A stretch of DNA of 64,000 bases from Pyrrhoderma lamaoense. Its lineage: Eukaryota; Basidiomycota; Agaricomycetes; Hymenochaetales; Hymenochaetaceae. Below the pieces are notes generated by a model. It was not told the DNA's origin and made no database searches. It saw only the letters and a list, made by a program, of their open reading frames with translations. The position numbers and the translations under genes are program-made. The stretch is taken from the NCBI GenBank assembly GCA_002794735.1, contig NBAZ01000012.1:1-64000 (forward strand), read 5' to 3'. Of this stretch, positions 40,679-53,100 are shown in pieces; position 1 is the stretch's first letter, and every line of letters begins with the position of its first letter.

Positions 40679-42508
40679 TTAAAGCAGACCACACTCTCTC
40701 AAATGAAGTTGAAGAAGGATATCCTGAATGGCACTCAAGACGAACTTGATCTGCTGGGTATCCGTCGCACACGTATAATGAGCATAGATCTGCTTCGTCG
40801 CCGCGTTTTGGTTGAGGGAGACAAACCGATGGAGGAGGTACTCGCATGCTAGATCGTAGTTGTCACCACCCGTATAGTCTGGGAAGTAATCCCCTAGTGG
40901 AGAATGAGGGAGCTTCTCTGCGAACAAATCTATCTTATTTAAGAACAAGATCTGAAGGAGAAAAAAAAGATAAGATTAATGAGAATTTTCTGTATCAAGC
41001 GCGTTGCTTCTAGAATAGGAGGGAGGGGGACTTACGATGGACGTCTTCACGAACCAACGTGAGTTACAGATCGAATCGAAGAGCGTTAAAGCTTCTTGCA
41101 TACGGTTCTAGTTGGACCCATCAGAAACCTTTCATCACACATGCTAAACGAGAAGAATACTTGAACATACCACACTCTCATCTTCGTAAAGCATCTGATC
41201 GTATTCACTTAACGACACAAGGAAGACAAGGGCAGTGACGTTCTCGAAACAGTGAATCCATTTTTTACGCTCAGACCGTTGTCCACACACATCGAATAAT
41301 CTGTACGTAAGCTCTCCAACGACGAACATTGTTTCAGTGATACCAGTAGTCTTGACACGAGAACGGAGGATATCTTGATCGGTCGGGAGATATTGTGGGT
41401 CTGCCATACGATCGATCTGATTGAAGTAACTACACGAAAAAAGAAAGGAACAATTAGTCCCGAAGCGAAGCAAGTTTGGCTACAAAGAGAAAAAAGGGGG
41501 GAGGTAGGGGGATACGTACTAGACAGCGGAATCATTCAATTGGAATTCACGACTTCTCCTGACAGCCTCCTTTACACCAGGATCCCTCCAAAGGCCACGA
41601 ATGGCATCAGCAACATCTCGAGGAAGAGACGCAGTCTCGATCTGACCAGGTAAAGAGAGAACAACATTACGGCGAGCATCGTTTTGAGGAGCCAACTGAA
41701 GGTCCAATTGTGGCATAGCCTCAAGAATAGCACTAGTTCAGAAGGAAATTAGTATTTGGGAACTAACCCAAAAAAGGCCGTTGAAAGAAGTGTAGGTATA
41801 CAGAAATGAAAGAAAAAAGAACAAGGAAGTAGAAATTTAGGAACATTGACGATCACAAGGTGGGGGAGGAGAAGGAGAAGGAGAGGGGGGGGGGCGGTTG
41901 TATCTAAGGAAACGCTAATATCCACACTACTCAAAAGAAGACGAAAAGGAGAGGACAAAGAAAGAAAGGGGGAAGAAAAGCCCACTCACCGCATAGATTG
42001 TATAGTATTCGAGAAGATAATTTCTTTATACGAGTCCCGTTCTGATTCGTTGTAACCTCCATGATGGATAAGTTTCATCTGCTTAAGGACTGTTGACTAT
42101 AAAAGTTCCGTTCCACACCCCCAAAGAAGAATGAAAGAAAAAGAGGAGAATAAAGTAATTAGATAATTCTCCATGCAGGACTCTTGTTATGTTTGACGAA
42201 CCTTTCCAGACTCTCCAGCACCAAGTAATAACATTTTGATTTCGTTCTTGGCTAGCATGCGATCACGCTTCAACTGGTTCTCAATCTCGTCATTGCCTGT
42301 TTAAGACGGGGGAGGGGACACGTTAATAAGGATGTTAATCACTTGGCATCATGGACAAACTGAGATGAACAAGAGAGAGAAAAAAAAGTTGACGTTGGAC
42401 GTGTATGAAGGGGGGGGAGGGGGGAGAGGACGAAGAAACCGTCGTTTTTTTTCTATACTTACGAGCCTTGGCTTCTTCGTCAATCGCGGTCGACTGTGCA
42501 CAACCCAT
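40679..42508 (-). CDS. Heterotrimeric G-protein alpha subunit (Gi-like)
   Basis: Membrane-associated GTPase that couples seven-helix receptors (pheromone or nutrient) to cAMP or MAPK signalling. The N-terminus MGCAQST carries Gly2 for myristoylation and Cys3 for palmitoylation. G1 is GAGESGK followed, after an intron, by [14 protein letters not shown]. Switch I is [10 protein letters not shown] with the catalytic Arg. G4 is NKIDLF, G5 is TCAT, and the C-terminus ECGLL has the Cys at -4 that is ADP-ribosylated by pertussis toxin in Gi-type subunits. The G3 motif is [12 protein letters not shown] rather than the usual DVGGQ: the Gly matching Ras Ala59 is Cys, while the catalytic Gln is kept. 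About six introns join in frame. The size is about 355 residues, as expected. Confidence 0.93.
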
Positions 42509-44602
42509 CTTTTTTTTCTCTGTTTTACTTTCTTATACTCAAGTTTAAGTTGTTGGTATGTGTGACAAACGGGTGTTTGTTGTTATCTGTCGGAGGATGA
42601 GGATGAAGGAGAGAGAGAGAGAGGCGTAGAGCGTAAGAGAAGTGCCCAAGTAAAAAAAGGGGGGAGAGGGAATGATTTGTTTGGTTATATAAGAGAAAAA
42701 AAAGGAAGGGCTGCTGATGAAGAAGAAGGACTGGAACAGGAAGCAGACGACGAGAGACTTTGTTCCGACGAGGAGGAAGTGGTGGGTTGAGAAGGAAGAG
42801 AGAGAGCTCTTTCACACTCTGTCCGACCTGCCTCTTGTCGTATAAGCGACTTCGGGCATTCCCTTTCCAACTCGTCACTCTCCCTTTCTCCCTAACACCC
42901 GTCACGTCACCCCCTTCCCTTTATGGACATATACCCCCTCCCGTAACCTGAAACACACAACTTCTCCGGCATCATAGGCATTTTTGTCTACTTTTCATTT
43001 TCCACCTTTTTTTTTTTCAAATTTCCAGTTTCTTCCAGCTCACGCGTATCACGATAAAACAACTATCACAATTTTTTGTTTACATTGTTTTTAGTATTCC
43101 TACTTATATATGTATATATATATATATTAATAATACCCCTTCCCTAGATGATAATGTGCAACTGTGGTGAAATGTGTAAGATGGGGTAAAGAAATAAAAT
43201 GCGGTTGATCTTGATACAGGGTTAACCCAAAAAAAAAAACGAAATTCTAACATGTACATATAGTTACTATATTATAATGCAACATAAAAATGATTATAAA
43301 AAAGAAAAAAAACGTAAAAAAATTTCCACGAAAAAGAGAAAAAATAAAGATAGCCCGGAGACGTCGGGAAATGCTTAATTTAAATGATTAGTTCAACGGT
43401 TAACCACAACAGAAGAACGTTTTTTTTATACACTGTTAGGGTAAAGATGTGTGTGTCTGACGAGGAGAGGGTATATTGAAGAGAATAAAGGTGGAAAGAA
43501 AAGAAAAAGGGAAGAAACGGAAAGTTGGCTTTTTAGTTTTCGTTTCCAAGCTCCTCTCTCTTTTCTTTTTTTAGTCGCGCGCCGTACGCCGTACGCCGCC
43601 ATCAAACTACATGATACACACCCCAACAACGAAGGCGCGCTCTCCCCGCAATTCGTGCCGAGACCCCCGACGTCGGTCCAGTCTATATGATCGGGCAGAG
43701 AGAAGAAGCGGCAGAAAGGTGTTCGGGCAAAGCGGAGCGGGGGGCTGTGGGCGGTGGTCCAGAGGTGTGATTAATGGGAACGCGCGGGGGAGGGGGGGGA
43801 GGAGAGAGATGGCAGCAGGAGTGATGGGGGGGACCGTTGTTCCGCTATTCAAGGGGAGGGCAAAGCTGTACACATCCAACACATCCAACACACACACGCG
43901 CGCGCAGGGAAGAAGTGTTGAAGGTGTTTAAGATCCTCAAACATATCAAAAACCAACCGATCTGACATGAAGACTATGAGGGGAAAAATGAAACCACTGT
44001 CTTTCTGTCTTTCTTTTGATGTCCCCCCCCCATCAACTCTCGACTCTTGACTCTCGACTTCCCTTCATCGCCACCCTCACCGCGCTCTAGGTCGACCTAG
44101 ACATCCTCGGTCCGAGAGGGTGGGGGGTCCGGGGAGGAGAAGGAAATCAGACGGTTAGGGAGGGAGGGAGAGAGAGTGGGAAGATTTGGCTTGATTTCCC
44201 TGAACGGAGGCGTACCCAATCCAACCAATCAACCAGGGAGAAAGCTGACACCCGAAAAGTAGAGTGTAAAAAAAAATAGCTAACCCTACACCTCGGCATC
44301 GGGTTGAGTCCGTGACCGTGATTCTCCCCTCTCTCTCTCTCTCTCTCGAGAGAGAGAGAGAGAGAGTAAAGGCGAGAGCAAAGGAAGAGGAAGGGGTAGA
44401 CCAATACTCTTTTTCCCTTTCACCCTTTCAGTTAAGCAAGAGTTTCTGGGAGCGTGGAGTCAAATGTATGAGGACAGAGAAAGATTCCGTCAAAACACCG
44501 AATCCGTCATCCCATCCATCTCTTCCTCCCATGCCCATAGGGTTCTCTTTGTTCTCATATTTTCTTAGCCTTTTATGTGACCCTTTAACTTTCTTGTTCA
44601 CT
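42509..44602. other. Intergenic: G-alpha promoter and 3' flank of the Zn2Cys6 gene
   Basis: The first 400 bp are purine-rich on the plus strand, that is, a CT-rich leader in the G-alpha sense. An AT-rich part with (AT)n lies near 43115, followed by a GC-rich stretch at about 43575-43910. A 38-bp perfect palindrome is at 44329-44366. Open frames here are low-complexity and not supported as genes. Confidence 0.5.
44329..44366. repeat. 38-bp perfect palindrome (CT)n/(AG)n
   Basis: Nineteen bases of alternating CT run into their exact reverse complement, with the centre at CTCGAG (44347/44348). It can form a cruciform or a hairpin in RNA. It lies in the 3' flank of the Zn2Cys6 gene. Confidence 0.9.
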
Positions 44603-47600
44603 TCACCGCCCAAGGTCAAATCCAGTATTATACGAATCCGTGGGATGATGATGAGAATGAGAATGATGCATCGTCGTGAACGACTTGCTTCGTCCTAACG
44701 CCGTCGGTACCGTCCATCCCTCAGGACCGCCGCGGCCGCACATTACCACCAGTTCCACCAACACCTCCACTACCAGCACCACCAGCACCACCCGTAGAAG
44801 TAGACATAATAGAATCAGAACCCCCATATTCATCCCTGGCCGCACTCTGCGGAGCCGCAACACTCAAGTACTGGCCCGAAGTCGTCGAAGAAGCCCGAAC
44901 GGAGCGAGAAGTAGAGGATATCGGTAGACCATTGACGATCCCAACTCCAACCCCGACCCCTCCTCCAACTCCAATCGGAGAGTTGTCCTCTCGGAGGATT
45001 GGGGTGAGCGGGGAGGACGTACTCGCTCTGTGAATCGTGTAGGGTTCTTGGAGTCCCACGGTCAAGCTCCCGTTCCGTTCCCGTTCCCGTTTGTCATAGT
45101 ACTATTGACGGTGGAGATTGGAGTAGGAGCGATGGCGTTTAACGAGAACCTCCGGGTGTTGGTATTATTACTATTATTACATTACTATTGATATTATTGT
45201 TTGTCGAAGGGTTCACTTGATGAATCTGTATCTGCGACTGATGTTGGTACGGATGATGATGTTGATGCTGATGATGATGAGGATGATGATGTACAGAACG
45301 AATTCGCGAGTGTTGTCGATGTCCGGTCACCGACATGGACGATATCGGTGTACTACTAGGTACCGGTCCAGAAGGTCCTGGTGTCCCGGAATGAACGTCA
45401 CGCATATCCAGGCTCATCCGTTCAGTCGAGCTCAACCTCGATCGGGTGTTAGGCGCCGTCGTCGTCATCGCCGTAGAAGAAGAAGATGAAGTAGAAGAAG
45501 AGATAGGAACAGCTGGAACGATCGTATGATGTCTCAAACTCGCTTCACTGCCACCCCCGCCGCCCCCGACCCGCTGTTGTTGTTGTTGTTGTTGCTGATG
45601 CTGCTGTTGATGATGATGCACGAAATTTTGATTCCCATTTCCTCGGAACCACGACCAACTCCCACGGCTAGCTAGCGCCGCTTCCGTATCTTGTGTATCT
45701 TTAGTAAATAAATCACGTGGGTCGTCCATCGGTCTGTAACGGTTAGCAGCAACACCAGCACCAGTACCACCACCGCCACCGATACCAACACTGCCATTAT
45801 TACCTGGTGTATTAAGGGGTTGGAGGACCTGTGGTGCGGCAGGTGTGTTAGAGGGGACCCAGGCCCGGGCTGATTGAGATGGGACGGTCGGGATGGAAGA
45901 TCCAATTTGCATCGGAGGCTTTTCTAGACCCTGCATAGCATCGTCTCGGGCCATCATCATAGCTGACCTTCTAGTCCCCTTGAACGCACCTTCCTCAGGC
46001 AAGGAAGCACAGAAACTTGACCTGTGAATCAATGATTGGTGGGTTAACATGTCATCATTTAAACAAGCTAACTTTCGGATAAGGATAAACCCCCCTCCCC
46101 CCTCCTTTCCCCTCTCACAAAAGAAGCAAGAAGGACGAAAGAAAGAAGAAAGAAAGAAAAGAACTTACAAAAAGCGTCTAGCCATGATCCACCTCTGCTC
46201 AGAAAGTTCAAGACATTTGATACATTTCAGGATGTCCGCCATGTAACTATCTCTCTCCCCTTGTCTAGCCAACGGATCTGTTTTACCCCCGGGAGGGCAT
46301 ACATACCCATCAACAACGTGACCGCACTCATCTGCGCCACACTAATCATATTCGGTATATTCGATAGACCTCTACGCATTTGAGAATCTATAATCCGGAC
46401 CGCACTCTGAGCTGCACTCATACATATGGAATCCGCTGGAAAAGGAAAAGACTTGAGAGGTGCCGCTGAAGCTGGCTCTTCATGTGACGAGTCCGGGATG
46501 AATGCTGATGTTTTACTGAAGGGTCGGTAGATGAGTATGAGAGTTAGGTAATATGTTGTGTACAGTGTAGCCGACTGATTTGAGAACAAGTCATCTGGAT
46601 GGGTTGCGGACCAACGTACTGGGGGGGGGGGGGAAGTGAGTTAATACGTTAAAACAAATCCCTCATATCAAGTTAGATTCAAGGGATAAAAACTCCAAAT
46701 TACATACAATGTTCAGGTACGGATTCAACCCATTCGTCAAGCGCTGTGTTCAGTTGACTCACAATCTGTTGAGGCCAGTCATCACTAACTAATCCGAGTA
46801 GCACCTTAGATTTATCAATGCAGTACTTAAAAAAAAGAACAATCAGGAGTAAATCTCGTGTGCTCATTGTTTTTTAAACGAAAACAAATGACGTACGATG
46901 GTTCGTAGTGCGTGTGCCATAATTTGCGTAAGCTTGAGCATACCCACGAAGCCTGATACGGTACTAGGCTTCCCTGGCGGCTGAGTGAAAGGTCTATGAG
47001 AAGGGTCGTTAGGGACCCAATACTCGTCATCAACTTCCAAGGGAAAATCAATATCAAAGCTACGGAAGTATATTAGCACCTAAGAAAACAAACGAATGAA
47101 GGTAAAAAAAAGGGTGGACAAAATGATACGTACTCTTCCTCTCGTATACAACACGGGCGCCCCAGGCTCGCGCTTCCAATTCTGTCAAAAAGGACAAGCA
47201 TCCAAAACGCACGCTTCCATAACTCGTTCTCAACACTTTGTGGCACCTTCTCGGAGCTACCATCACTCCGAGGACTGTTTTGGTTGCTATTTGATAAACT
47301 AGACTTATTTAGAGAGTTGTTGGTATTGGTGAATTTGTAGACCTTCTTTCGGTGTGCTCCAACGTCTAGTGCTTTCCGAAGGCCCATTCCGATGACGACC
47401 CACCCTGCTGGACCAATAGAAGTCCCGCGCAAGAACATTGCAGCTAGCTATGTGTTAGCAGTTTAGGGGGGGGGTTACAACAATAAAGTGGGTGTTAGCC
47501 CATCGCATTTAAAAAAAAAAAGACACCAAACAAGTACAAATAACACATACCGAGCAGAATTGTAAATCATATAACGAAGGAGGGTTGAGCGAGGCTACAG

Positions 47601-49278
47601 TGAACGAAGGGCCATCCAAGCTTCTCATGAAAAACCTCCAGCCTGCACTGGCCCATTCTAGCCCTTGACCATCTCTCGCTCCTTTCGCACTTTGTTCGTG
47701 CCACTCCCCCTCGGGGAGAGAATCCCCACCGCTGTATTCCGAATCCGATCCCCAGCCATCCCAGAGTACGCGACGATCCGTACTCCACCGACTGGCGACG
47801 GCAATGGCTGCCCAGACAACACCGGCAAAATGTGCATCCCGTTCATGTAACCCGGATCGTAGTTGAGAATAAAAAGTCGGTGCATGAAGGAGAGGAAAGA
47901 TACTGTTCGTATGATGGAAATATAAAGATAGTAAAGGAAGGAGAAGGTCCAGAGGAGGGAAAACATGAATAGGATGTTGATGAGATTGGGTATGTCCATT
48001 CACTTGTCCGGATTCAGGAGTGTTGAATATCATACGTTTACGTTCCCAAGCTTCTTCCCACTATAAATATAGATAGATATCATAATTTTCATTTTTTTCA
48101 TAAATCTGTTTGCCTATCACCAAAATAAGATTAGAAGAGATATAGAAACTTACGGGTGCTAGCATCCAATACTCGGCCCTCCGGCCCTTGGGACATCACA
48201 TACATATAGACCTGGTCTTTTTGGATGATTCATATCGGTCCGGTTCGTATATGCACGGCCCTCCCGTTCAGACTCTTCACCAGATCCTTCACCTGTAGGA
48301 TAAGTCACGTCATGCATATATTGACGCGTTACCTGAACGAGTGGGAAAAATGAGGATTTCCCGTGAAACCGGGCTCCCTCGACTCCTTCACGATCTTCGA
48401 GAGTTAAAGTTAGACCGTCAGGTTGTTCAGTGGTGGTGCCTAATTTCGTGGACGATAAAGTTCGTGGTCGTTTAGGCCACTCGGTCAAGCTGAAATCCCA
48501 ATCTTCGTCCGAGTAATCTTCATCATCGGATAATGACGAATGGCTTTGTTCCCTGCTACTCGGGCTATTCGTACAAGAAGTTGGGAAAAGAGCAGGAGCA
48601 GAGCCAGGTTTTGCTGATGGCAAGAAAGTGGACGGTTGAGAGCCTCGGATAGTAAAGCCAGCTATCCCGGAACCTTTAAACTGAGATGATTGTTCATTCT
48701 TCTCGTGTTTCCAAGAGTCACGGGGGATAGGAGCACCCAGGATATCAGAAAAATCAGCCTCAGGGCGAAGCTATATATCAAAAAAGATGAGAATGATAAT
48801 AAGAAAGAGGAGATACATGGAGAGGACAATAGATTGTGGTTATATGCATACTCTTTTGAAAAGCCGCTCAAAACGCTCGATGCGATCTTCTAGAGCTGTG
48901 ACATATCTAGATGGTCAATGTTGAGCTAAAGTTGGAATATACACACAAAGAACAAGATTGCCGACTCACGCCTTTGGAGGACCGCGGGCCTTGAAGCTTC
49001 CCTTTATTTTTTTTTGACCGACCGAACGTGGGGATGTTAGATGAAAGAAAGAAGAGAAGGATTGAGACTTACTCACTGATAAGTACAAGGACACTGATTT
49101 CTTTTACAATTAGTACATTTTGAGCCTAGAGTGAGAGCACCATCGCAGCGTGTTTTACGCCTACGACAAAAGTCACAAGCTCTATCTGATTTTCTAGCAA
49201 ACGGAGCGGGGGAGGAGTGATAGATTTGTTGAGTTCTGGATTGTACTCGTCGAGCTTGACGAGCTTTACGGCGGCCAT
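44603..49278 (-). CDS. Zn2Cys6 fungal transcription factor with Fungal_trans domain
   Basis: Nuclear DNA-binding regulator. From ATG 49276-49278 (MAAVKLVKLDEYNPEL) it reads into the binuclear zinc cluster CDFCRRRKTRC...CTNCKRNQC.C (about 49190-49080). A linker KARGPPK and coiled coil YVTALEDRIERFERLFKR follow (about 48900). The middle-homology region shows LLPLLSLYFHHTNSIFPLL (about 47930), FMRSLDG, GMGLRKALDVGAHRK, LWKRAFWMLVLFDR (about 47200) and TLYTTYYLTLILIYRPF (about 46550). The tail is very rich in Gln, His, Ser and Gly (46000-44700), with Q8, H-rich blocks and GGAGGAGSGG runs, ending HHPTDSYNTGFDLGR. Frame changes by one base at 49208-49212, about 48180, about 45170, about 45068 and about 44733 are needed; most are at G/C runs. 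The regulon is unknown. Confidence 0.8.
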
Positions 49279-49790
49279 GAAGAGGGAGAGGAATGGACGA
49301 AAAGAGAAAAAGGGGGGGAGAAGGTCGAGTGATATAGAAAGAGCAGGACTGCTGCGGAGTAAAACATTTGTTACCACCGATTAGTCTTTCCGTCTAAACA
49401 ATTACACAACCTAATCCTCGGGAGCGCCTCGACCCAATACTATCCGGCGCTCCCGACCGAATCCCTTTTTTGGTATTTATCCGCAGCACCTTCCCGTTTC
49501 CATTGGTGATCCCTTTCCCTGTCCTTCTCTTGCCCTTTTTGGCAAGGGTTTCTCGGCTCTTTCCCCCCTTTCTCATTTCCATTTATTTATTTATTTCGTA
49601 TATTGCCCTTTTTTGATTTTCCCTCGACGTATTGCATCATAGTTGAGCTAGTTCCCCGATGTACGCAACTCCGCCTTAATCTATTATCCATCTAACAACT
49701 TACATGTAACTTACTTCCGAAACAAAAATATACTTCTCCTTGCCTAATTCGGTTTCCCGCGCCAGTTCCCTTTTTCTATCTCCGACCACG

Positions 49791-50144
49791 ATGAACATCA
49801 GTAGGTTACGCACGTCGTCCGTCACCTTCCAAACATACAGTCATCGCCAGACTCGCTTACTTGCCTCATTCTCGAGGCCTGCTCCCCCTCCATTACCTCC
49901 AAAACAGCAACGGGAGTTTGAAGAACTCGTCCGGGCAGCTGCAACACCGGCAACAGCAGCAGCCAATCCTCAGCAGCAGAATGTGGTAAACCCGGGCACG
50001 GAACTGCATCCAGACGCTCGACGTGCACCTCCCCCTGAGTTTGAGGGTGATACAAATCCAGAAACAGGGGAGATCGGTGGACCAAAAAGTGAACCTGTCC
50101 GACATGGTGATTGGTCGTTTGGTGGTCGTGCTTCCGATTTCTGA
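49791..50144 (+). CDS. SDH8: Succinate dehydrogenase assembly factor 4 (SDHAF4/Sdh8)
   Basis: Mitochondrial matrix chaperone that binds flavinylated Sdh1 before it joins Sdh2. It is a small single-exon gene of 117 codons from ATG 49791 (MNISRLRTSSVTFQTYSHR). The N-terminus is rich in Arg/Ser/Thr without acids, a normal import sequence. A Pro/Ala/Gln linker follows, then the family C-terminal signature: EFEGDTNPETGEIGGPK, EPVRHGDWSFGGRASDF. The closing GDW...G(R)..DF is diagnostic of the DUF1674 family. An upstream in-frame extension to 49740 lacks an ATG. It is divergent from the Zn2Cys6 gene with about 510 bp between starts. Confidence 0.9.
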   Translation: MNISRLRTSSVTFQTYSHRQTRLLASFSRPAPPPLPPKQQREFEELVRAAATPATAAANPQQQNVVNPGTELHPDARRAPPPEFEGDTNPETGEIGGPKSEPVRHGDWSFGGRASDF

Positions 50145-53100
50145 TTTTTCAAACGACGAACGGGATGATGAATCGTATTCTCTTTTGTTTTTGTTTTTGT
50201 TTCGTTCTCCCCGTTCTTCTGGTCTGGAAACTCTTACTCTCTGTTTTCTTTTGATGATGGGCTTCTGATACTCGTCGACTTTTTTTTTCCTTCCCAAAAA
50301 GCCATCACCGCCGGATGAGATAGGCTCATAACGATCTAAACCCATATTGGTCCTTTTTTTTCTTTACGTTCCTGATCGAATGAATCTACAACAACTTGCT
50401 GCGGATTTCGCTTGCTATAGTACTTGTTTAAAAGTTACCATTAGACTGGGAAATCATCTGTTTTTTTTTCATTTTAGGAAAAATGGTGCATACGTCCATC
50501 CGGGTCGAGGAAATATTCAACGTTTTGCGTTCCACAATGAAACTCTTAGTTTTTCTAGTATCCATTAGGAAATGAAATGAAATGAAATAAAAAGAATAAA
50601 ATATTCTTATTCGAGCCATGGTTACCAATACAAATGCTTAGTAGTATACACGTGACGAAACTCTAAGTGTACTGTTGATTCTCTATTCTCTATTCAAGTT
50701 CTTTTTAGTTCACAATCTCCAAACCCCCCTCACACAGCCTCAGCCTCTCACAGAAACGTCTAACATCCACATTTGGTAACGAGGGAGATTAAGGCACACA
50801 CACATACACATATACACACACACTCTCTCGTTTCGAGAGACGCAAATCCAGATCTGGATGTGAAGGGCGATACTTTAAACCATAAAAAAAAAAGCAGTGT
50901 CGAAAAATACTGCGCAAACTGCGCACTTTTTTTTTTTTGTATACTATTATATAAATGCAATGTAATGTTAATATTGGGGATCGTCGTCAAGGAACGGGTA
51001 CAGAAAGTAAAAAAACTTAAATTTTCTTTTTGGATGAGTTAACATTGGGAGGGGGGGATGGAGGAAATTGCCAAGATTGATGGTGGACATTTTTGTGTTA
51101 ACGACCGGGCATTCAAAAACTGAATATATTCTATATAAAATAAAGTGAGGATAGCCAAGGAATGAATGAATTGTATGTGTGTTAGGTAGGTGGGATGTGG
51201 GGGGGTTTGTTTCTAACGCACATGATGCGTCTCGGAGTAAGTCGTTCACAACTTGAACTTCTTCTGTTACTGATACCCAAACGTAAGGTTCACACAAGTG
51301 AACCCCAATTCAATTCACTTCACTCAAATCCATCCTTTGGGTCTCGAATTCCCTTTTTGAATAAATAGGATTAAGAGTAAGTTTATCTACCTTCTGCTTC
51401 CTTTGTGTGAATAACTAACTAAGAAAAAAGAGAAAAAGGAGGAGTGAGAGAAAAAAACGGATATTTAATCTATCTTTTAGAGATATAAGTTAATTGGTTA
51501 TATTACAACTACCCGGAATTGACGGGTACCAGGACCCCCACTTTCCCGCTATCTCCTCTTTCCTTTTCTTTGCTCTCATCTATTTTTATCTCAAAAGCAA
51601 ATCCCCCATTCCATTTCCCACTTCCCTTGTTTATTTATTTACTTATTTTTTTATAGTCCCATTGAGTGATACGTACGTCACGATTTTTTTTGCCCCATTT
51701 ACGATGCGATGTATATCATTTACCTGAATTTATCAGATTTGCTCTCCGGTTGGGGGGTCATGGTTTTTTTGTGTGTGTGTGTGTGTGTGTGATCAAGTTC
51801 TTTTTATAGACTCCCTTTTTTTTAAACCCTTTTGAGTCCTAGTCGTACTCTATTCCTTAGGATCGTTAAGAAAGTCGTCTCTGCAGTTTACTTGTTTGTT
51901 TGTTTGTTTGTTTGTTTCTGCTTTGGTTTTCGAAATGAAGAAGAACGAAATTGGTTATGGTTATGACAACGACAAAACACAAAGCATAAAAAAATTATGG
52001 TAGTTCATCTCATTTCTGCTTTTTAGGAAAGGAGTACTCGAGGTGTATTTCCTAGATCTTAATGATACATGTAACGGAGCTTCATCTGGCGACTTCTGGA
52101 TATACATACAAAAAAACGTTACATACATACTCTATCTCCTTACCTATCACTCCCTTACTTACGCTATAGGGGGTGGGGTGGGGTGGGGGGGTATATAAAA
52201 CTAAACCAACGCCTGCATTATAGGGGTGGAAAGAAATGGTAGGGTAGGGTAGGTGAAGAGCAGGCAAATGACCCCCCCCCCCTCTCTCTCTCTATAGACT
52301 GCGGAAGTAGCCGTTACCGTTAGTCCCATCCCAACCAACCCACTGGGTCAGATCAAAGGATTGCCAGCAACAACAACGACAACAACAACAACAACGATAA
52401 CGACAACAACAACGACAAACTCAGATCACTATCACTACTGCGTATAAACGGCTATTAATACCAATAGGAGGTAAGCGTGCTGATTTACGATTTACGATTT
52501 ACGATTTGCGGGTCGTCGATACTGATACTGATATTAATAACAGCATGTAAACATGTAATAACTGATAACTGATTAATAGTCAAAGCTGTACCCTCCTCTC
52601 TTTTCGGAATTGAGGGCGAAAGAGAAAGAGAAGCCTCCCCCCCCATTCACTTCTTTTTTCCCCTTCCCTCAGACATATCTTCCTCCTCCCCCCTCCCCCC
52701 ACACACACCCTAGCCGCGCGCAGCGTACAAGATCCGATTCGTTGGTTTGTGGTAACAGAAAAACGGGATGGGCTATCGTACCCGCGATCTATCCACTATC
52801 CACTATCCACTCTGAATACATGTAGTAGAATATACTAACTACTACTACTACTACTTCTACTTATTCTACTTTGGTTTGGGACTGGTAGTGGTAGTACTAC
52901 TTGGGAGTACTACTCCTTACTCCTATATCAGAATTTCGTACAACTACTTTAAGCACGGAGTGATGTACATGTATCGCATTGTAGAACTCTTGTATGCTCT
53001 TCACTACAGGTACCGACCCCAAACCCAAACATAATCTCCCATCCACTATCCCATCACCCTATATACCCCATAAATCCTCTTGAACCTTGTTAACTCCGTG

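Noticed and set aside
43426..43931. Overlapping frames on both strands in the GC-rich stretch
   Set aside because: Low-complexity Arg/Ser/Pro/Gly translations on both strands, with no motif and no splice partners.
44676..44927. Plus-strand Thr/Ser/Arg-rich frame
   Set aside because: It is the antisense shadow of the Ser/Gly-rich tail of the Zn2Cys6 gene.
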